Notes under the pieces: generated by a model | Database searches by the model: none | What the model saw: only the letters and a program-made list of their open reading frames with translations | What the model was told of the DNA's origin: nothing | Translations under genes and position numbers: made by a program | In this document: one piece after another, positions 26,966 to 35,975 of the stretch | Layout of the letters: every line of letters begins with the position of its first letter | How positions within the stretch are numbered: position 1 is the stretch's first letter | Assembly: GCF_001750145.1 (NCBI RefSeq) | Contig: NZ_CP015732.1 | Coordinates: 3,906,001 to 3,970,000, forward strand | DNA: 64,000 bases | DNA from: Arthrobacter sp. U41 | GTDB lineage: Bacteria > Actinomycetota > Actinomycetes > Actinomycetales > Micrococcaceae | Reading direction: 5' to 3'

Positions 26966-27361
26966 GGATGGGTTGACCGATACGCCGGGTTCTGTGTTCC
27001 CGCGCCGTTACCAGCGCGGGAATAGCGGCCATCCATCTACGAACGCCGTTGCCGACGCCCTCCAGCAGCCTACCCGGGCACTCGGGCGAGCAGCCCTCAA
27101 ACGTGCCCTGTCTGGCCTTGCTCCGGGTGGGGTTTACCTAGCCTTCCCGGTCACCCGGGAAGCTGGTGGTCTCTTACACCACCGTTTCACCCTTACCTGC
27201 CCTGCAGCCCGTGCAAGCACGCGCCGCATGCAGGCGGTCTGTTCTCTGTGGCACTGGCCTGCGGGTTACCCCGAGTGGGCGTTACCCACCACCCTGCCCT
27301 GCGGAGCCCGGACGTTCCTCGAGCCACTTGCGTGACGCGCGGCCGCCTGGTCAACCCATCC
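26966..27361 (-). ncRNA. rnpB: RNase P RNA, bacterial type A
   Basis: About 396 nt, transcribed leftwards. Helix P1 is formed by GGTCAACCCATCC at 27349-27361 and GGATGGGTTGACC at 26966-26978, a perfect 13-bp pairing. Conserved sequence blocks are present on the minus strand: the region around GAGGAACGTCCGGGCTCC near the 5' end, GGGTGAAACGGTGGTGTAAG in the middle, GGTAAACCCCACCCGGAG, and the 3' block ACAGAACCCGGCGTATCGG. It is the catalytic RNA that matures tRNA 5' ends. A -10 TAGAAT sits 7 nt upstream of the 5' end. Confidence 0.95.
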
Positions 27362-27368
27362 GCTGTCC

Positions 27369-27374
27369 ATTCTA
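27369..27374 (-). promoter_or_regulatory. -10 element of rnpB
   Basis: TAGAAT on the minus strand, 7 nt before the predicted first base of helix P1. No convincing -35 hexamer was found. Confidence 0.55.
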
Positions 27375-27418
27375 CGGTCAGCGCGGACCCGTCCGGGGAC
27401 ACCACCGGGCGCCGGGCC

Positions 27419-27424
27419 TATGAT
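27419..27424 (+). promoter_or_regulatory. -10 element of lipoprotein esterase gene
   Basis: TATGAT ends exactly 6 nt before the ATG at 27431, though GGGGA also lies in the gap. Confidence 0.5.
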
Positions 27425-27430
27425 CGGGGA

Positions 27431-28351
27431 ATGGACCAATCCGCCCTGAGCCGGCGCCGGCTCCTTGAGCTGGCAGGAATCGGACTGGGCGTGTCAGCTC
27501 TCGCGGCCTGCACCGCCGACACCGCACCCGCTGCCCCCTCAGCCGCATCGTCTTCACAGCCATCGTCCCGCGCCGCCCCGGCCAGCCCGACGACGGCCGC
27601 ACCACCGGTCCCCGCAGCCCCGTTGACGGTCCGGACCAGCACGGGATCATTTGTCTCGGCCTTCCGCCCCGGGATCGCCAGCCACTGGTCGCTGGCCGCG
27701 CCTGAACTGCCGCCCGGCGGCGCGCAGCCCGAACTTCCCGTGGCCGTGTTCCTTCATGGACTCGGCGGCAGCCACGCCGTCATGCTGGATGGGCTCGCGG
27801 CCCACGAGGCGCTCCAGCGGCACCTCGACGCCGGCGGCGAACCGTTTGCCCTCGCCGCGGTGGACGGCGGGAACACCTGGTGGCACCCCCGCGCCGACGG
27901 CAGCGACACCCAGGCGATGCTGGTCAAGGAATTTGTTCCGTTCCTCGGCGAGAAGGGTTATGACCTGGGCAGGATCGGCCTCTTCGGCCTCTCGATGGGA
28001 GGCTTCGGCTCCCTCCTGCTCGCGTCCCAGGGGCGGCTGCCCGGGGTCCGGGCCGTGGCGGCCATGAGTCCGGCGGTCTGGGAGCACTACGGCTCAAGCA
28101 TGGACACCGCCTTCGACAGTCCGGCCGACTTCGCGGCCCACGATGTGTTCGCGCTCCGGGCCCGCCTCGCGGCGGTACCCAAACGGATCGACTGCGGCAC
28201 CGGGGACGACCTTGCCGCGACTGTTCGTGACTACCGGGCGGAACTCCCGGGCGCCGTCGAGGGCGGTTTCCAGTCCGGCGGGCACGACGACAGCTACTGG
28301 CGCTCCATCCTGCCCGAAGTGTTGTCCTTCCTCGGCCGCAACCTCCGCTGA
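27431..28351 (+). CDS. Exported esterase-like alpha/beta hydrolase (Tat/lipoprotein signal)
   Basis: A 306-residue protein with a twin-arginine signal (LSRRRLLELAG) that ends in a lipobox, LAAC at residues 20-23, so it is probably a Tat-exported lipoprotein. A Ser/Pro/Ala-rich linker to about residue 60 follows, then an esterase-D/antigen-85-like hydrolase domain: FLHGLGGSHAV, nucleophile elbow GLSMGGFGS near residue 190, and GGHDDSYWRSILPEVL with the catalytic His near the C-terminus. Substrate unknown; antigen-85-type acyl transfer in the cell envelope is one possibility. Confidence 0.88.
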   Translation: MDQSALSRRRLLELAGIGLGVSALAACTADTAPAAPSAASSSQPSSRAAPASPTTAAPPVPAAPLTVRTSTGSFVSAFRPGIASHWSLAAPELPPGGAQPELPVAVFLHGLGGSHAVMLDGLAAHEALQRHLDAGGEPFALAAVDGGNTWWHPRADGSDTQAMLVKEFVPFLGEKGYDLGRIGLFGLSMGGFGSLLLASQGRLPGVRAVAAMSPAVWEHYGSSMDTAFDSPADFAAHDVFALRARLAAVPKRIDCGTGDDLAATVRDYRAELPGAVEGGFQSGGHDDSYWRSILPEVLSFLGRNLR

Positions 28352-28426
28352 ACAGGCTGACCCGTGGGCCGCTGCGCGGCTCCGGAGGCGGGCCGGCTCC
28401 GTACGAACCCGGCAGCGGGCCGCCGC

Positions 28427-28432
28427 TAAGAT
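28427..28432 (+). promoter_or_regulatory. -10 element of yaaA
   Basis: TAAGAT ends exactly 6 nt before the GTG at 28439 and supports that start. Predicted leaderless promoter. Confidence 0.6.
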
Positions 28433-28438
28433 TGGACG

Positions 28439-29203
28439 GTGCTGATTCTGCTGCCGCCCTCCGAAGGCAAAACCCCCGCCACGGCCGGCAACGCCGTCGA
28501 CTGGACCACCCTGAGTTTCCCCGGGCTGAACGCGAACCGGGCCACGGTGCTGGAGGGGCTCGGAACGGTCAGCGCCCATGAGGACGCCCTGGCCCTGCTT
28601 GGCGTTGGCGCCTCGCTGCGGGCCGACGTCGAACGCAACACGAGGCTGCACGCCGAGCCTGCGGCCCCCGCCCACCAGGTCTACTCCGGGGTGCTCTACG
28701 ACGCGCTGGACTACAACTCCCTCACCCCGGCGCAGCGGAAGAGGGCGGACGAGTGCGTCCTGGTCATTTCCGCGCTCTGGGGTGCCATCCGCTTCGGCGA
28801 CCGGGTGCCTGCCTACCGGCTGTCGATGGCGACCGCACTGCCCGAAGTCGGACGCCTGGCGTCCTTCTGGAAGCCGCAGCTCAATGCGGCCCTCGCGTCG
28901 TCCACGGAAGGGGAGCTGCTGGTGGACTGCCGCTCCAGCACCTACGCCGCCGCGTGGACTCCCCCGCCCCCGCAGACCGTTGCCGTGAACGTGTTCACCG
29001 AAGTCAACGGCGCGCGGAAAGTGGTCAGCCACTTCGCGAAGCACACCCGGGGCGAATTTGCCCGGCACCTGCTGGCCCGCCGGGGCAAGGCTCCGCAGAC
29101 CCCCGCCCAGCTGGAGAAGGCGGCGGCCGAGAAGTGGACCGCCGAACTGGTCGAGGGCACGGCCCGGAAGCCGCACACCCTCAACCTGATCCTGCCCAAC
29201 TGA
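28439..29203 (+). CDS. yaaA: Peroxide stress protein YaaA (DUF328)
   Basis: A 254-residue YaaA/DUF328 protein. The family N-terminus LILLPPSEGKTP is clear, as are YSGVLYDALDYNSL, ISALWGAIRFGDRVPAYRL and DCRSSTYAAAW, with the C-terminal HFAKHTRGEFARHLL. In E. coli YaaA lowers free intracellular iron and so limits Fenton damage under peroxide stress. GTG start. A 22-bp perfect hairpin follows the stop immediately. Confidence 0.92.
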   Translation: MLILLPPSEGKTPATAGNAVDWTTLSFPGLNANRATVLEGLGTVSAHEDALALLGVGASLRADVERNTRLHAEPAAPAHQVYSGVLYDALDYNSLTPAQRKRADECVLVISALWGAIRFGDRVPAYRLSMATALPEVGRLASFWKPQLNAALASSTEGELLVDCRSSTYAAAWTPPPPQTVAVNVFTEVNGARKVVSHFAKHTRGEFARHLLARRGKAPQTPAQLEKAAAEKWTAELVEGTARKPHTLNLILPN

Positions 29204-29249
29204 ACGCAGCAGGGGCCGTTCTGAGTGCTCAGAACGGCCCCTGCTGCGT
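29204..29249. terminator. Perfect hairpin terminator between yaaA and zinc-ribbon gene
   Basis: A 22-bp perfect inverted repeat beginning one base after the yaaA stop (arms 29204-29225 and 29228-29249). It contains the same GCAGCAGGGGCCGTT arm as the pepN terminator. It lies between convergent genes and can serve both. Confidence 0.85.
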
Positions 29250-29265
29250 ATTTAGTTCTGGGTGG

Positions 29266-30003
29266 TTACGACCACTCAGCGGAGCGGACCAGAATGCAGC
29301 CGGAATCCGGGCAGAACACAACGTCATCCTCGGCCGCAGCCTTGATTTCGGCGAGGTCGCCCGGGCTCAGCTGCATGCCCGAGCCCTCAGACGTTCCATG
29401 GAAGAGGCGGGCGGCACCGACCCCCCGCTTGGCCAGGGTCTTCTCGTAGATCGCCAGGAGGCCGGCATCCAGACCCTCGGCGAACTCGGCGCGTTTGCCG
29501 CGCACCACCGTGGCCTCGGCCGCGATCTCGGCGATCTGCTCGTCCAGCTCGGAACGGATGGAGCCGAAGGAGCCCTGGATGTCATCAACGATCTGCTGCT
29601 GGGTGGCCTGGCGCAGGCGCAGTGAGTCCAGCCGCTCCAGGACTTCCAGTTCGACGTCCTCAAGGTCGGAGCGGCGCTTGTTCAGGGACACCAGGTCGCG
29701 CTGCAGGGCCACGAGGTCCTTGGACAGGCCGGTGCCGCTGTTGAGCCTCGCCTCGTCACGTTCGATCCGGGAGGCGACCTGCTCCACATCCGCTTCGGCG
29801 CGTTTGAGCTCGAGTTCCGCGTCGTGGACGGCGACCTTCGCAGCCCCGAGTTCACCGTTGGCCACGCTGAGGGCTGCTTCAAGATCGGTGATCCGGGAGT
29901 CGCTTTCAAGGCTTCGGCGGCGGTTGGACAGGGATTTGAGTTTTGCATCAAGTCCCTGCAATTCGAGCAACTTCAACTGTTCCGCCGGTGCTGCCTTGGC
30001 CAC
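29266..30003 (-). CDS. C4-type zinc ribbon/coiled-coil protein (DUF164 family)
   Basis: A 245-residue protein. Residues ~5-175 form a long antiparallel coiled coil (ELQGLDAKLKSLSNRRRSLE onwards), followed by the DUF164 ribbon region ending in VVFCPDSGCILVRS. Only one cysteine pair (CPDSGC) is present; the first CxxC of the classic family is replaced by ARLFHGTSEG, so zinc binding may be lost. It is encoded downstream of the Nif3-like gene, a conserved actinobacterial pairing. The Helicobacter homologue FlgZ-like proteins act in flagellar regulation, but function here is unknown. Confidence 0.88.
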   Translation of the reverse strand: MAKAAPAEQLKLLELQGLDAKLKSLSNRRRSLESDSRITDLEAALSVANGELGAAKVAVHDAELELKRAEADVEQVASRIERDEARLNSGTGLSKDLVALQRDLVSLNKRRSDLEDVELEVLERLDSLRLRQATQQQIVDDIQGSFGSIRSELDEQIAEIAAEATVVRGKRAEFAEGLDAGLLAIYEKTLAKRGVGAARLFHGTSEGSGMQLSPGDLAEIKAAAEDDVVFCPDSGCILVRSAEWS

Positions 30004-30126
30004 TATTTACCTCCGCTTGTTCCCTTCCGGCCGGAGCCGGGCACCTATTCGGCGCTCCCTAGACTCTAGCGCCTAGCGTGCTCCCCAGCCTCGCTACGCT
30101 CACCCGGGGCCCCTCGCACGCCAGGC

Positions 30127-31044
30127 TTAGCCCGGAGTCAGAATGAAGTCCCACGGATCGCTGTTGGTGGTGCTGACCCGGATCTCGACGTCGTGCCCCT
30201 GATCGCTCAGCACGTTGCCCAGCGCCTCCGCCGCGGCCGGCAGCCACAGCCATTCGCTGGCGAAGTGGGAAACGTCGATCAGGTACGGCCGGTCATTGAC
30301 CGCCGCCTCGCGGGCTTCCGACGCCGGATGGTGCCGGAGATCCGCGGTCAGGTAGACGTCGGCGTTGCTCGCCCGGACCTCGCCGAAGAGGGAATCACCG
30401 GCGCCGCCGCAGACGGCGACGCGGCGTACCAGCCCGTCCCGGTCCCCCGACACACGCACCCCGCCGGCGACCGCGGGCAGGATGCCGAACACGCGGGCGG
30501 CAAAGTCGCCCAGGGTTAGGACATCCTTGAGGTCCCCGACCCTTCCGATGCCTTCCTCCGGCAGACCGTTCGCGGCCGGGGTCAGCGGGGTGACGTTCTG
30601 CAGGCCCAAGGCGTCGGCGAGGACGTCCGAGACGCCGCCGACGGCGGAATCACCGTTTGTGTGGACCGTCAGCAGCCCGGTACCCGACTCAATCAGGCGG
30701 TGCACGGCCCGGCCCTTGGCGGTGGTCGCGGCCACCGAGGTGACCCCTTTGAGCAACAGCGGATGGTGGGTAATGAGCAGTTCGGCGCCGAATTCGATGG
30801 CCTCCTCGATCACTTCGAGCGTCGGGTCGACGGCGAAGAGGATCCTGCTCACCTCGGCGGAGGGCCGGCCGGCCACGAGGCCCACCTCGTCCCAGTCCTC
30901 CGCGAGGGATTCGGGCCAGAGCTCTTCCACGGCCAGCAGGATCATGCCCAGGGTGGGCGCCCCGGGTGTCTCCCGGGGTTGGTTGCCGGGAGCGTCGGTT
31001 CCTTCGGAAGGGCCAGCTGAAACGTCGGTGTTTACAGGTTCCAT
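30127..31044 (-). CDS. Nif3-like dinuclear metal center protein
   Basis: A 305-residue member of the Nif3/YbgI family (GTP cyclohydrolase 1 type 2-like), a toroidal hexamer with two metal ions per active site. Metal-binding motifs: LLITHHPLLLKG (His pair), VHTNGDSAVGG (His, Asp) and the C-terminal IDVSHFASEWLW (His, Glu). The first ~30 residues (rich in Pro, Gly, Thr) precede the family core at LGMILLAVEELWP, so the real start could be later than the ATG chosen. Probably cotranscribed with the zinc-ribbon gene, 123 nt downstream. Confidence 0.9.
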   Translation of the reverse strand: MEPVNTDVSAGPSEGTDAPGNQPRETPGAPTLGMILLAVEELWPESLAEDWDEVGLVAGRPSAEVSRILFAVDPTLEVIEEAIEFGAELLITHHPLLLKGVTSVAATTAKGRAVHRLIESGTGLLTVHTNGDSAVGGVSDVLADALGLQNVTPLTPAANGLPEEGIGRVGDLKDVLTLGDFAARVFGILPAVAGGVRVSGDRDGLVRRVAVCGGAGDSLFGEVRASNADVYLTADLRHHPASEAREAAVNDRPYLIDVSHFASEWLWLPAAAEALGNVLSDQGHDVEIRVSTTNSDPWDFILTPG

Positions 31045-31121
31045 ACCCCATTTTTACCCTATCTACGGGCAAGCCCGGAGCCGCCGGGAATCTTCGGGGC
31101 CGTTCAACCATTGAAGAAGGC

Positions 31122-31646
31122 ATGAGAACTTTTGTCCTCGGCGGAGGCTGCTTTTGGTGCCTCGACGCCGTCTACCAGACAACCAAGGGTGTCAGCGCCG
31201 TCGTTTCGGGCTACACCGGCGGCCATGACCGCAACCCCGACTACTACGCAGTCTGCTCCGGAACGACAGGCCATGCCGAGGTGGTGGCGGTGACCTTCGA
31301 TGAGGAGATCATCCCGGCTGTGGTCATCCTGGACATGTTCTTCGCACTCCACGACCCCACCACGCTTAACCGTCAGGGCTACGACGTCGGAACCCAGTAC
31401 CGCTCCTCCATGTTCTACGAGACGACCGAGGAAAAGATCCTCTTTGAGGACGCGATCGATCGAAACCAGTCGCTTTGGGCGCATCCGATCGTCACGGAGG
31501 TGTGCCGGCTGCCGGTGTTCCACCGGGCGGAGGAAATCCACCAGGACTACTTCGCCAAGTTCCCCGAGCAGGGCTACTGTCAGGTGATCATCAATCCGAA
31601 GCTGGCCAAGGCCAGGAAATATTACTCAGCATGGCTTAATGCTTAG
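31122..31646 (+). CDS. msrA: Peptide-methionine (S)-S-oxide reductase
   Basis: A 174-residue MsrA that repairs oxidised methionine. The catalytic cysteine is in GGGCFWCLDAVYQ near residue 10, with the methyl pocket Phe-Trp; downstream motifs are YTGGHDRNPDYYAVCSGTTGHAE and NRQGYDVGTQYRS. The resolving cysteine is probably in GYCQVIINPK near the C-terminus. GAAGAAGG ribosome site 5 nt before the ATG. The upstream open frame is not part of the protein. Confidence 0.95.
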   Translation: MRTFVLGGGCFWCLDAVYQTTKGVSAVVSGYTGGHDRNPDYYAVCSGTTGHAEVVAVTFDEEIIPAVVILDMFFALHDPTTLNRQGYDVGTQYRSSMFYETTEEKILFEDAIDRNQSLWAHPIVTEVCRLPVFHRAEEIHQDYFAKFPEQGYCQVIINPKLAKARKYYSAWLNA

Positions 31647-31714
31647 CAGGGGTCCGCGGGCCATCGTTAGGCTGACCTCAGTATTCCCTCTTCAACAGAC
31701 AGGCGCAGACACCC

Positions 31715-32650
31715 ATGGCACGGATCTATGACGACGTTACCCAGCTGGTCGGCGGCACCCCGATGGTGCGGCTCAACCGGCTGACCGAAGGCCTTGACGC
31801 CACGGTGGCCGTCAAGCTCGAGTTCTACAACCCGGCCAACAGCGTCAAGGACCGGATCGGTGTCGCGATCGTCGACGCAGCGGAGAAGTCCGGTGCCCTC
31901 AAGCCCGGCGGCACCATCGTCGAAGGCACCTCCGGCAATACCGGAATCGCCCTGGCCATGGTCGGCGCCGCCCGCGGCTACAAGGTCATCCTGACCATGC
32001 CGGAAACCATGTCCACCGAACGCCGTGTCATGCTTCGCGCCTATGGTGCCGAGATTGTGCTCACTCCCGGCTCCGAGGGCATGCGTGGCGCCGTGGAGAA
32101 GGCCCAGGAGATCGTGGCCAACACGGAGAATTCCATCTGGGCCCAGCAGTTCGCCAACGAGGCCAACCCCGAGATCCACCGCGAGACCACGGCAGAGGAA
32201 ATCTGGTCCGACACCGACGGCAAGGTGGACATCTTCGTCGCCGGCGTCGGCACCGGCGGAACCGTCACCGGCGTCGGACAGGTGCTCAAGGAGCGCAAGC
32301 CCGAGGTGCAGATCATCGCCGTCGAGCCGAAGGACTCCGCCATCCTCAACGGCGGTGCACCGGGCCCCCACAAGATCCAGGGCCTCGGCGCCAACTTCAT
32401 TCCGGAAATCCTGGACACCAACGTCTACGACGAGGTCCTCGACGCCACCCTGGAGGACTCGGTCCGCGTGGCCCGCGAACTCGGCGTCAAGGAGGGCATC
32501 CTCGGCGGCATCTCCTCCGGCGCGATCGTCTGGGCAGCCCTGGAACTCGCCAAGCGCCCGGAGAACGCCGGTAAGCTGATTGTGGCGATTGTCTGCGACT
32601 TTGGTGAGCGTTACATCTCCACCGTGCTGTACGACGACATCCGCGGCTGA
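31715..32650 (+). CDS. cysK: Cysteine synthase A (O-acetylserine sulfhydrylase)
   Basis: A 311-residue PLP enzyme that makes cysteine from O-acetylserine and sulfide. The PLP lysine lies in [11 protein letters not shown] near residue 45, the substrate loop is [11 protein letters not shown], and the phosphate loop is [14 protein letters not shown]. The C-terminal [14 protein letters not shown] is characteristic. It is followed after 38 nt by cysE; the two enzymes form the cysteine synthase complex and catalyse consecutive steps. A TAGGCT -10 lies about 40 nt upstream of the ATG. Confidence 0.96.
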   Translation: MARIYDDVTQLVGGTPMVRLNRLTEGLDATVAVKLEFYNPANSVKDRIGVAIVDAAEKSGALKPGGTIVEGTSGNTGIALAMVGAARGYKVILTMPETMSTERRVMLRAYGAEIVLTPGSEGMRGAVEKAQEIVANTENSIWAQQFANEANPEIHRETTAEEIWSDTDGKVDIFVAGVGTGGTVTGVGQVLKERKPEVQIIAVEPKDSAILNGGAPGPHKIQGLGANFIPEILDTNVYDEVLDATLEDSVRVARELGVKEGILGGISSGAIVWAALELAKRPENAGKLIVAIVCDFGERYISTVLYDDIRG

Positions 32651-32688
32651 GTCCGGCCCGCAATCCACGATTTCGTAGAAAGGTCTTT

Positions 32689-33273
32689 GTGAGCTTCTTC
32701 GCAAGACTGAAGGAAGACCTCGACGCCGCCCGGTCACACGACCCGGCGGCTCGGGGGTCCATTGAGAACTTCTTTACCTACTCCGGCCTGCACGCGATCT
32801 GGGCGCACCGCCTGACGCACCGGCTGTGGCAGAACCCGGCGCTTCGCTTCCCGGCACGGCTGATATCCCAGCTGGCCCGCTTTTTCACCGGGATCGAGAT
32901 CCACCCCGGAGCCACGATTGGCCGCCGCTTTTTCATCGACCACGGCATGGGGGTCGTCATCGGTGAGACCGCCGAAATCGGCGAGGACGTCATGATCTAC
33001 CACGGCGTGACGCTCGGCGGCCGCTCCCTGGCCAAGGTCAAGCGCCACCCCACCCTCGAGGACCGCGTCGTCATCGGCGCCGGAGCCAAGATCCTGGGAC
33101 CGATCACCATCGGCCGGGACAGCGCCGTGGGCGCCAATGCCGTGGTGGTCAAGGATGCCCCGGCGGAATCGATCCTCACCGGGGTGCCGGCCACCTGGCG
33201 GCACCGAGACGCGCAGCGTGAGACCAAGCCCGCCGTCGACCCGGCCGAATACCTGATCGAATACCGGATCTGA
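32689..33273 (+). CDS. cysE: Serine O-acetyltransferase
   Basis: A 194-residue serine acetyltransferase of the short EpsC/CysE type, supplying O-acetylserine to CysK. An N-terminal helical part (about 60 residues) is followed by a left-handed beta helix of hexapeptide repeats ([57 protein letters not shown]). The C-terminal tail ends in EYLIEYRI; the terminal Ile is the residue that usually inserts into the CysK active site. GTG start with GAAAGG 8 nt upstream. Confidence 0.94.
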   Translation: MSFFARLKEDLDAARSHDPAARGSIENFFTYSGLHAIWAHRLTHRLWQNPALRFPARLISQLARFFTGIEIHPGATIGRRFFIDHGMGVVIGETAEIGEDVMIYHGVTLGGRSLAKVKRHPTLEDRVVIGAGAKILGPITIGRDSAVGANAVVVKDAPAESILTGVPATWRHRDAQRETKPAVDPAEYLIEYRI

Positions 33274-33303
33274 CCGGCTCTGGCCGGCTCTGGCCGGCTC
33301 TGG
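33274..33303 (+). repeat. Tandem 10-bp repeat after cysE
   Basis: CCGGCTCTGG repeated three times head to tail starting inside the last base of the cysE stop region and followed by a partial fourth unit (CCGG). Possible replication-slippage product within the 3' region of the cys operon. Confidence 0.8.
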
Positions 33304-33334
33304 CCGGCCGCCGGTACCGGCATGAGGGCGGACG

Positions 33335-34168
33335 CTACGCGGGAAACCGTTTGTTGATGTTCCAGATCACGACGTCGAAGGCCCGGTCCGGCAGCAGCCG
33401 CCGCAGCAGCAGGATGGCCCGGGCGCCTTTGCCCACCGGATAGCGGGTCCTGGGCTTCGGGGATGTTGCGGCGTGGACAATGGCGTCGGCAATGACGTCC
33501 GGGGGCGTGGACATGATGGAACCGACGGTGGATGCCAGCGCCGCCGCCACCACCTTCGCCTGGTCCATATAAGGTCCGTGCCCGGACGTGGCCAGCAGGC
33601 TGTCGCCGGAGATGGCGCCCCACTCGGATTCCGTTCCCGACGGCTCGATAATGGACACATCGATGCCGTGGGGCTTGAGCTCGATCCGCAGTGAATCGCT
33701 CAGGCCCTCGACGGCGAACTTCGTGGCGTGGTACCAGGCCCCCAGCGGCTCATACATCTGTCCGCCGATCGAGGACACGTTGATGATCCTCCCCCGGCCC
33801 GCGGCCCGCATTCCGGGCAACACAAGCTGGGTCATCCGCGCCAGTCCGAAGAGGTTGACGTCGAACTGCCGCCGCCCCTCGGCCAGCTCCACTTCCTCCA
33901 GCGAGCCGTAGGAACCGTAGCCGGCGTTGTTCACCAGGACGTCGACCCGGCCGTGGGCGGCAATCACCTGGTCGACGGCGGCGGTCATGGAATCCTCGTC
34001 GGTGACGTCCAGCGCCACGACCGTCACTCCATGCGCCTTGAGGGGTTCCATCTTCTCGACGCGACGGGCCCCGGCGTAGACCGTGAAACCGCGCGCCGCG
34101 AGCTTCCAGGCTGTCTCATAACCGATTCCGGTGGAGGCACCGGTGACAAATGCTACGGGCTGGGACAT
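33335..34168 (-). CDS. Short-chain dehydrogenase/reductase
   Basis: A 277-residue classical SDR. Cofactor loop TGASTGIGYET at the N-terminus, ARR in the second strand that favours NADP, NNAGYG, then catalytic Ser in NVSSIGGQ and YHATK with the Tyr and Lys. The C-terminus is extended with a basic stretch (GARAILLLRRLLPDR) often seen in membrane-associated actinobacterial SDRs. Start chosen at MSQPVAFV, 8 nt after AGGAG; an ATG 9 nt upstream exists. Substrate unknown. Confidence 0.9.
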   Translation of the reverse strand: MSQPVAFVTGASTGIGYETAWKLAARGFTVYAGARRVEKMEPLKAHGVTVVALDVTDEDSMTAAVDQVIAAHGRVDVLVNNAGYGSYGSLEEVELAEGRRQFDVNLFGLARMTQLVLPGMRAAGRGRIINVSSIGGQMYEPLGAWYHATKFAVEGLSDSLRIELKPHGIDVSIIEPSGTESEWGAISGDSLLATSGHGPYMDQAKVVAAALASTVGSIMSTPPDVIADAIVHAATSPKPRTRYPVGKGARAILLLRRLLPDRAFDVVIWNINKRFPA

Positions 34169-34244
34169 CTGCTGCACTCCTGGGACGCTGACGGGGGCTG
34201 CCGGCTGCCGGGAGCCCCGGGAGGGGAGCCCGGGGAAACGCGAA

Positions 34245-34281
34245 CGGCCGGTGCTCCCAGCGTAACGGGGAGCACCGGCCG
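34245..34281 (-). terminator. Terminator of gnd
   Basis: Perfect 14-bp inverted repeat CGGCCGGTGCTCCC / GGGAGCACCGGCCG with a 9-nt loop, between the gnd stop and the SDR start. Confidence 0.75.
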
Positions 34282-34299
34282 CCTGCTTCAGCCGTGAGA

Positions 34300-35736
34300 C
34301 TAGTGGGTGTCCACTGCCTCGATTTCAGATTTGTCCTCGCCCCAAAGGGTGTGGAAGGTTCCTTCTGCGTCGACGCGGCCGTAGGTGTGCGCGCCGAAGA
34401 GGTCGCGCTGGCCTTGGATCACGGCGGCCGGGAGGCGCTTGCGGCGCAGGCCGTCGTAGTAGGCCAGCGAGGAGGAGAACACCGGTACCGGGATGCCGAG
34501 CTGGACCGCGGTCGAGACCACCCGGCGCCAGGCCGGGAGGACGTCGGCGATCGCCTTGGTGAACGCCGGGGCGAACAGCAGGTTCGCCGGCTTCTCCGCC
34601 GCGGCGTAGGCCTTGGTGATCTCCTTGAGCAGCTCGGCGCGGATGATGCAGCCGCCGCGCCACAGCGAGGCGATCTCGTCCAGCTTCAGGTCCCAGCCGT
34701 ATTCCTTGGCCGCCGAGGTGAGCATGTCCAGCCCCTGGGCGTAGGAGACCAGCTTGGAGGCGTACAGCGCCTGGCGGACGTCCTCGACGAAGCTCTCGGG
34801 GACCTCGACGTCGGTCTCGCCGCCGGCGAGCAGTTCCTGGGCCAGCTTCCGCTGCTCCGTCTGGGAGGACAGGGCCCGGGCGAAGACCGATTCGGCGATG
34901 CCGGAGGTCGGCGAGCCCAGCTCGAGCGCGGAGATGACCGTCCAGCGGCCGGTGCCCTTCTGCCCGGCGGCGTCCACCACGACGTCGACGAACGGCTTGC
35001 CGGTCTTCGCATCCACGTGGCCGAGGACCTCGGCGGAGATCTCGATCAGGAAGGAGGCGAGGTCGCCCTTATTCCACTCGGCGAAGATTTGGGCCTGCTC
35101 GGCCGGTTCAATCCCTGCGCCGGAGCGCAGCAGGTCGAACGCTTCCCCGATGACCTGCATGTCGGCGTATTCGATGCCGTTGTGGACCATCTTGACGAAG
35201 TGGCCGGCGCCGTCGGTGCCGATCCAGGCGCAGCAGGGCTTGCCGTCGACGTGGGCGGCGATCTTCTCCAGCAGCGGGCCCAGGGCGTCGTAGGACTCCT
35301 TCGAGCCGCCGGGCATGATTGAGGGGCCGATAAGGGCGCCTTCCTCTCCGCCGGAGACCCCGATGCCGACGAAGTGCAGATCCTTCTTGGCCAGCGCTGC
35401 CTCGCGGCGGCGGGTGTCCTCATAGTGGGAGTTGCCGGCGTCGATGATGATATCGCCCGGTTCCAGCAGCGGCTCGAGCTGTTCGATCACGGAGTCGACC
35501 GGCTTGCCGGCCTTGACCATGATCAGCACGCGGCGCGGCTTCTCCAGCGAGTCGACGAGCTCCTGCAGGGTCTCCGTGCGGATGAAGTCGCCGTCCGTGC
35601 CGTGCTTAGCCAGCAGGGCATCGGTCTTCTCAACGGACCGGTTGTGCAGGGCAACGGTGAAGCCGTTCCGGGCCAGGTTGCGGGCGAGGTTGGCCCCCAT
35701 CACCGCAAGGCCGGTGACACCGATGTGTGCTGACAT
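34300..35736 (-). CDS. gnd: 6-phosphogluconate dehydrogenase, NADP-dependent
   Basis: A 478-residue enzyme of the oxidative pentose phosphate pathway that forms ribulose 5-phosphate, CO2 and NADPH. Rossmann motif GLAVMGANLARN with HNRS following (NADP preference), substrate motif VGIGVSGGEEGAL and catalytic region HFVKMVHNGIEYADMQ, KGTGRWT. C-terminal swap helix ends in FHTLWGEDKSEIEAVDTH. Start: the ATG 5 nt after GGAG (MSAHIGV). A divergent FadR-type regulator gene (35976) shares its promoter region, as in gluconate regulons of other actinobacteria. Confidence 0.96.
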   Translation of the reverse strand: MSAHIGVTGLAVMGANLARNLARNGFTVALHNRSVEKTDALLAKHGTDGDFIRTETLQELVDSLEKPRRVLIMVKAGKPVDSVIEQLEPLLEPGDIIIDAGNSHYEDTRRREAALAKKDLHFVGIGVSGGEEGALIGPSIMPGGSKESYDALGPLLEKIAAHVDGKPCCAWIGTDGAGHFVKMVHNGIEYADMQVIGEAFDLLRSGAGIEPAEQAQIFAEWNKGDLASFLIEISAEVLGHVDAKTGKPFVDVVVDAAGQKGTGRWTVISALELGSPTSGIAESVFARALSSQTEQRKLAQELLAGGETDVEVPESFVEDVRQALYASKLVSYAQGLDMLTSAAKEYGWDLKLDEIASLWRGGCIIRAELLKEITKAYAAAEKPANLLFAPAFTKAIADVLPAWRRVVSTAVQLGIPVPVFSSSLAYYDGLRRKRLPAAVIQGQRDLFGAHTYGRVDAEGTFHTLWGEDKSEIEAVDTH

Positions 35737-35774
35737 CAAAACTCCAATTCATTTCTGTGCAACGGGTGCAGTTC

Positions 35775-35795
35775 GTCCCGCGCATGAGGCGGGAC
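35775..35795. promoter_or_regulatory. Inverted repeat in gnd leader
   Basis: GTCCCGC / GCGGGAC, 7-bp perfect arms with a 7-nt spacer, 39 nt upstream of gnd. It may be an operator for the divergent FadR-type regulator or an RNA hairpin. Confidence 0.35.
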
Positions 35796-35975
35796 TGTCT
35801 TCTTGGGATCAGTGGCTGTCAATAAACCATATGTATTTCCGCGGCCAGCTGGAAAGCAGTGCCCACGTGGCGGAATATGGCGCGTCACAAACAGTCTATG
35901 ATTTCCGGCGCCCCCTGCGCCGGTCCGGGCCGCAACGTCGGCTGGAACAGTATCGGCCGCACTATGCTTACGACT

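Noticed and set aside
33274-33303. Tandem repeat as the start of a CRISPR array
   Set aside because: Ten-base head-to-tail units without spacers; no CRISPR-like repeat-spacer structure exists anywhere in the window.
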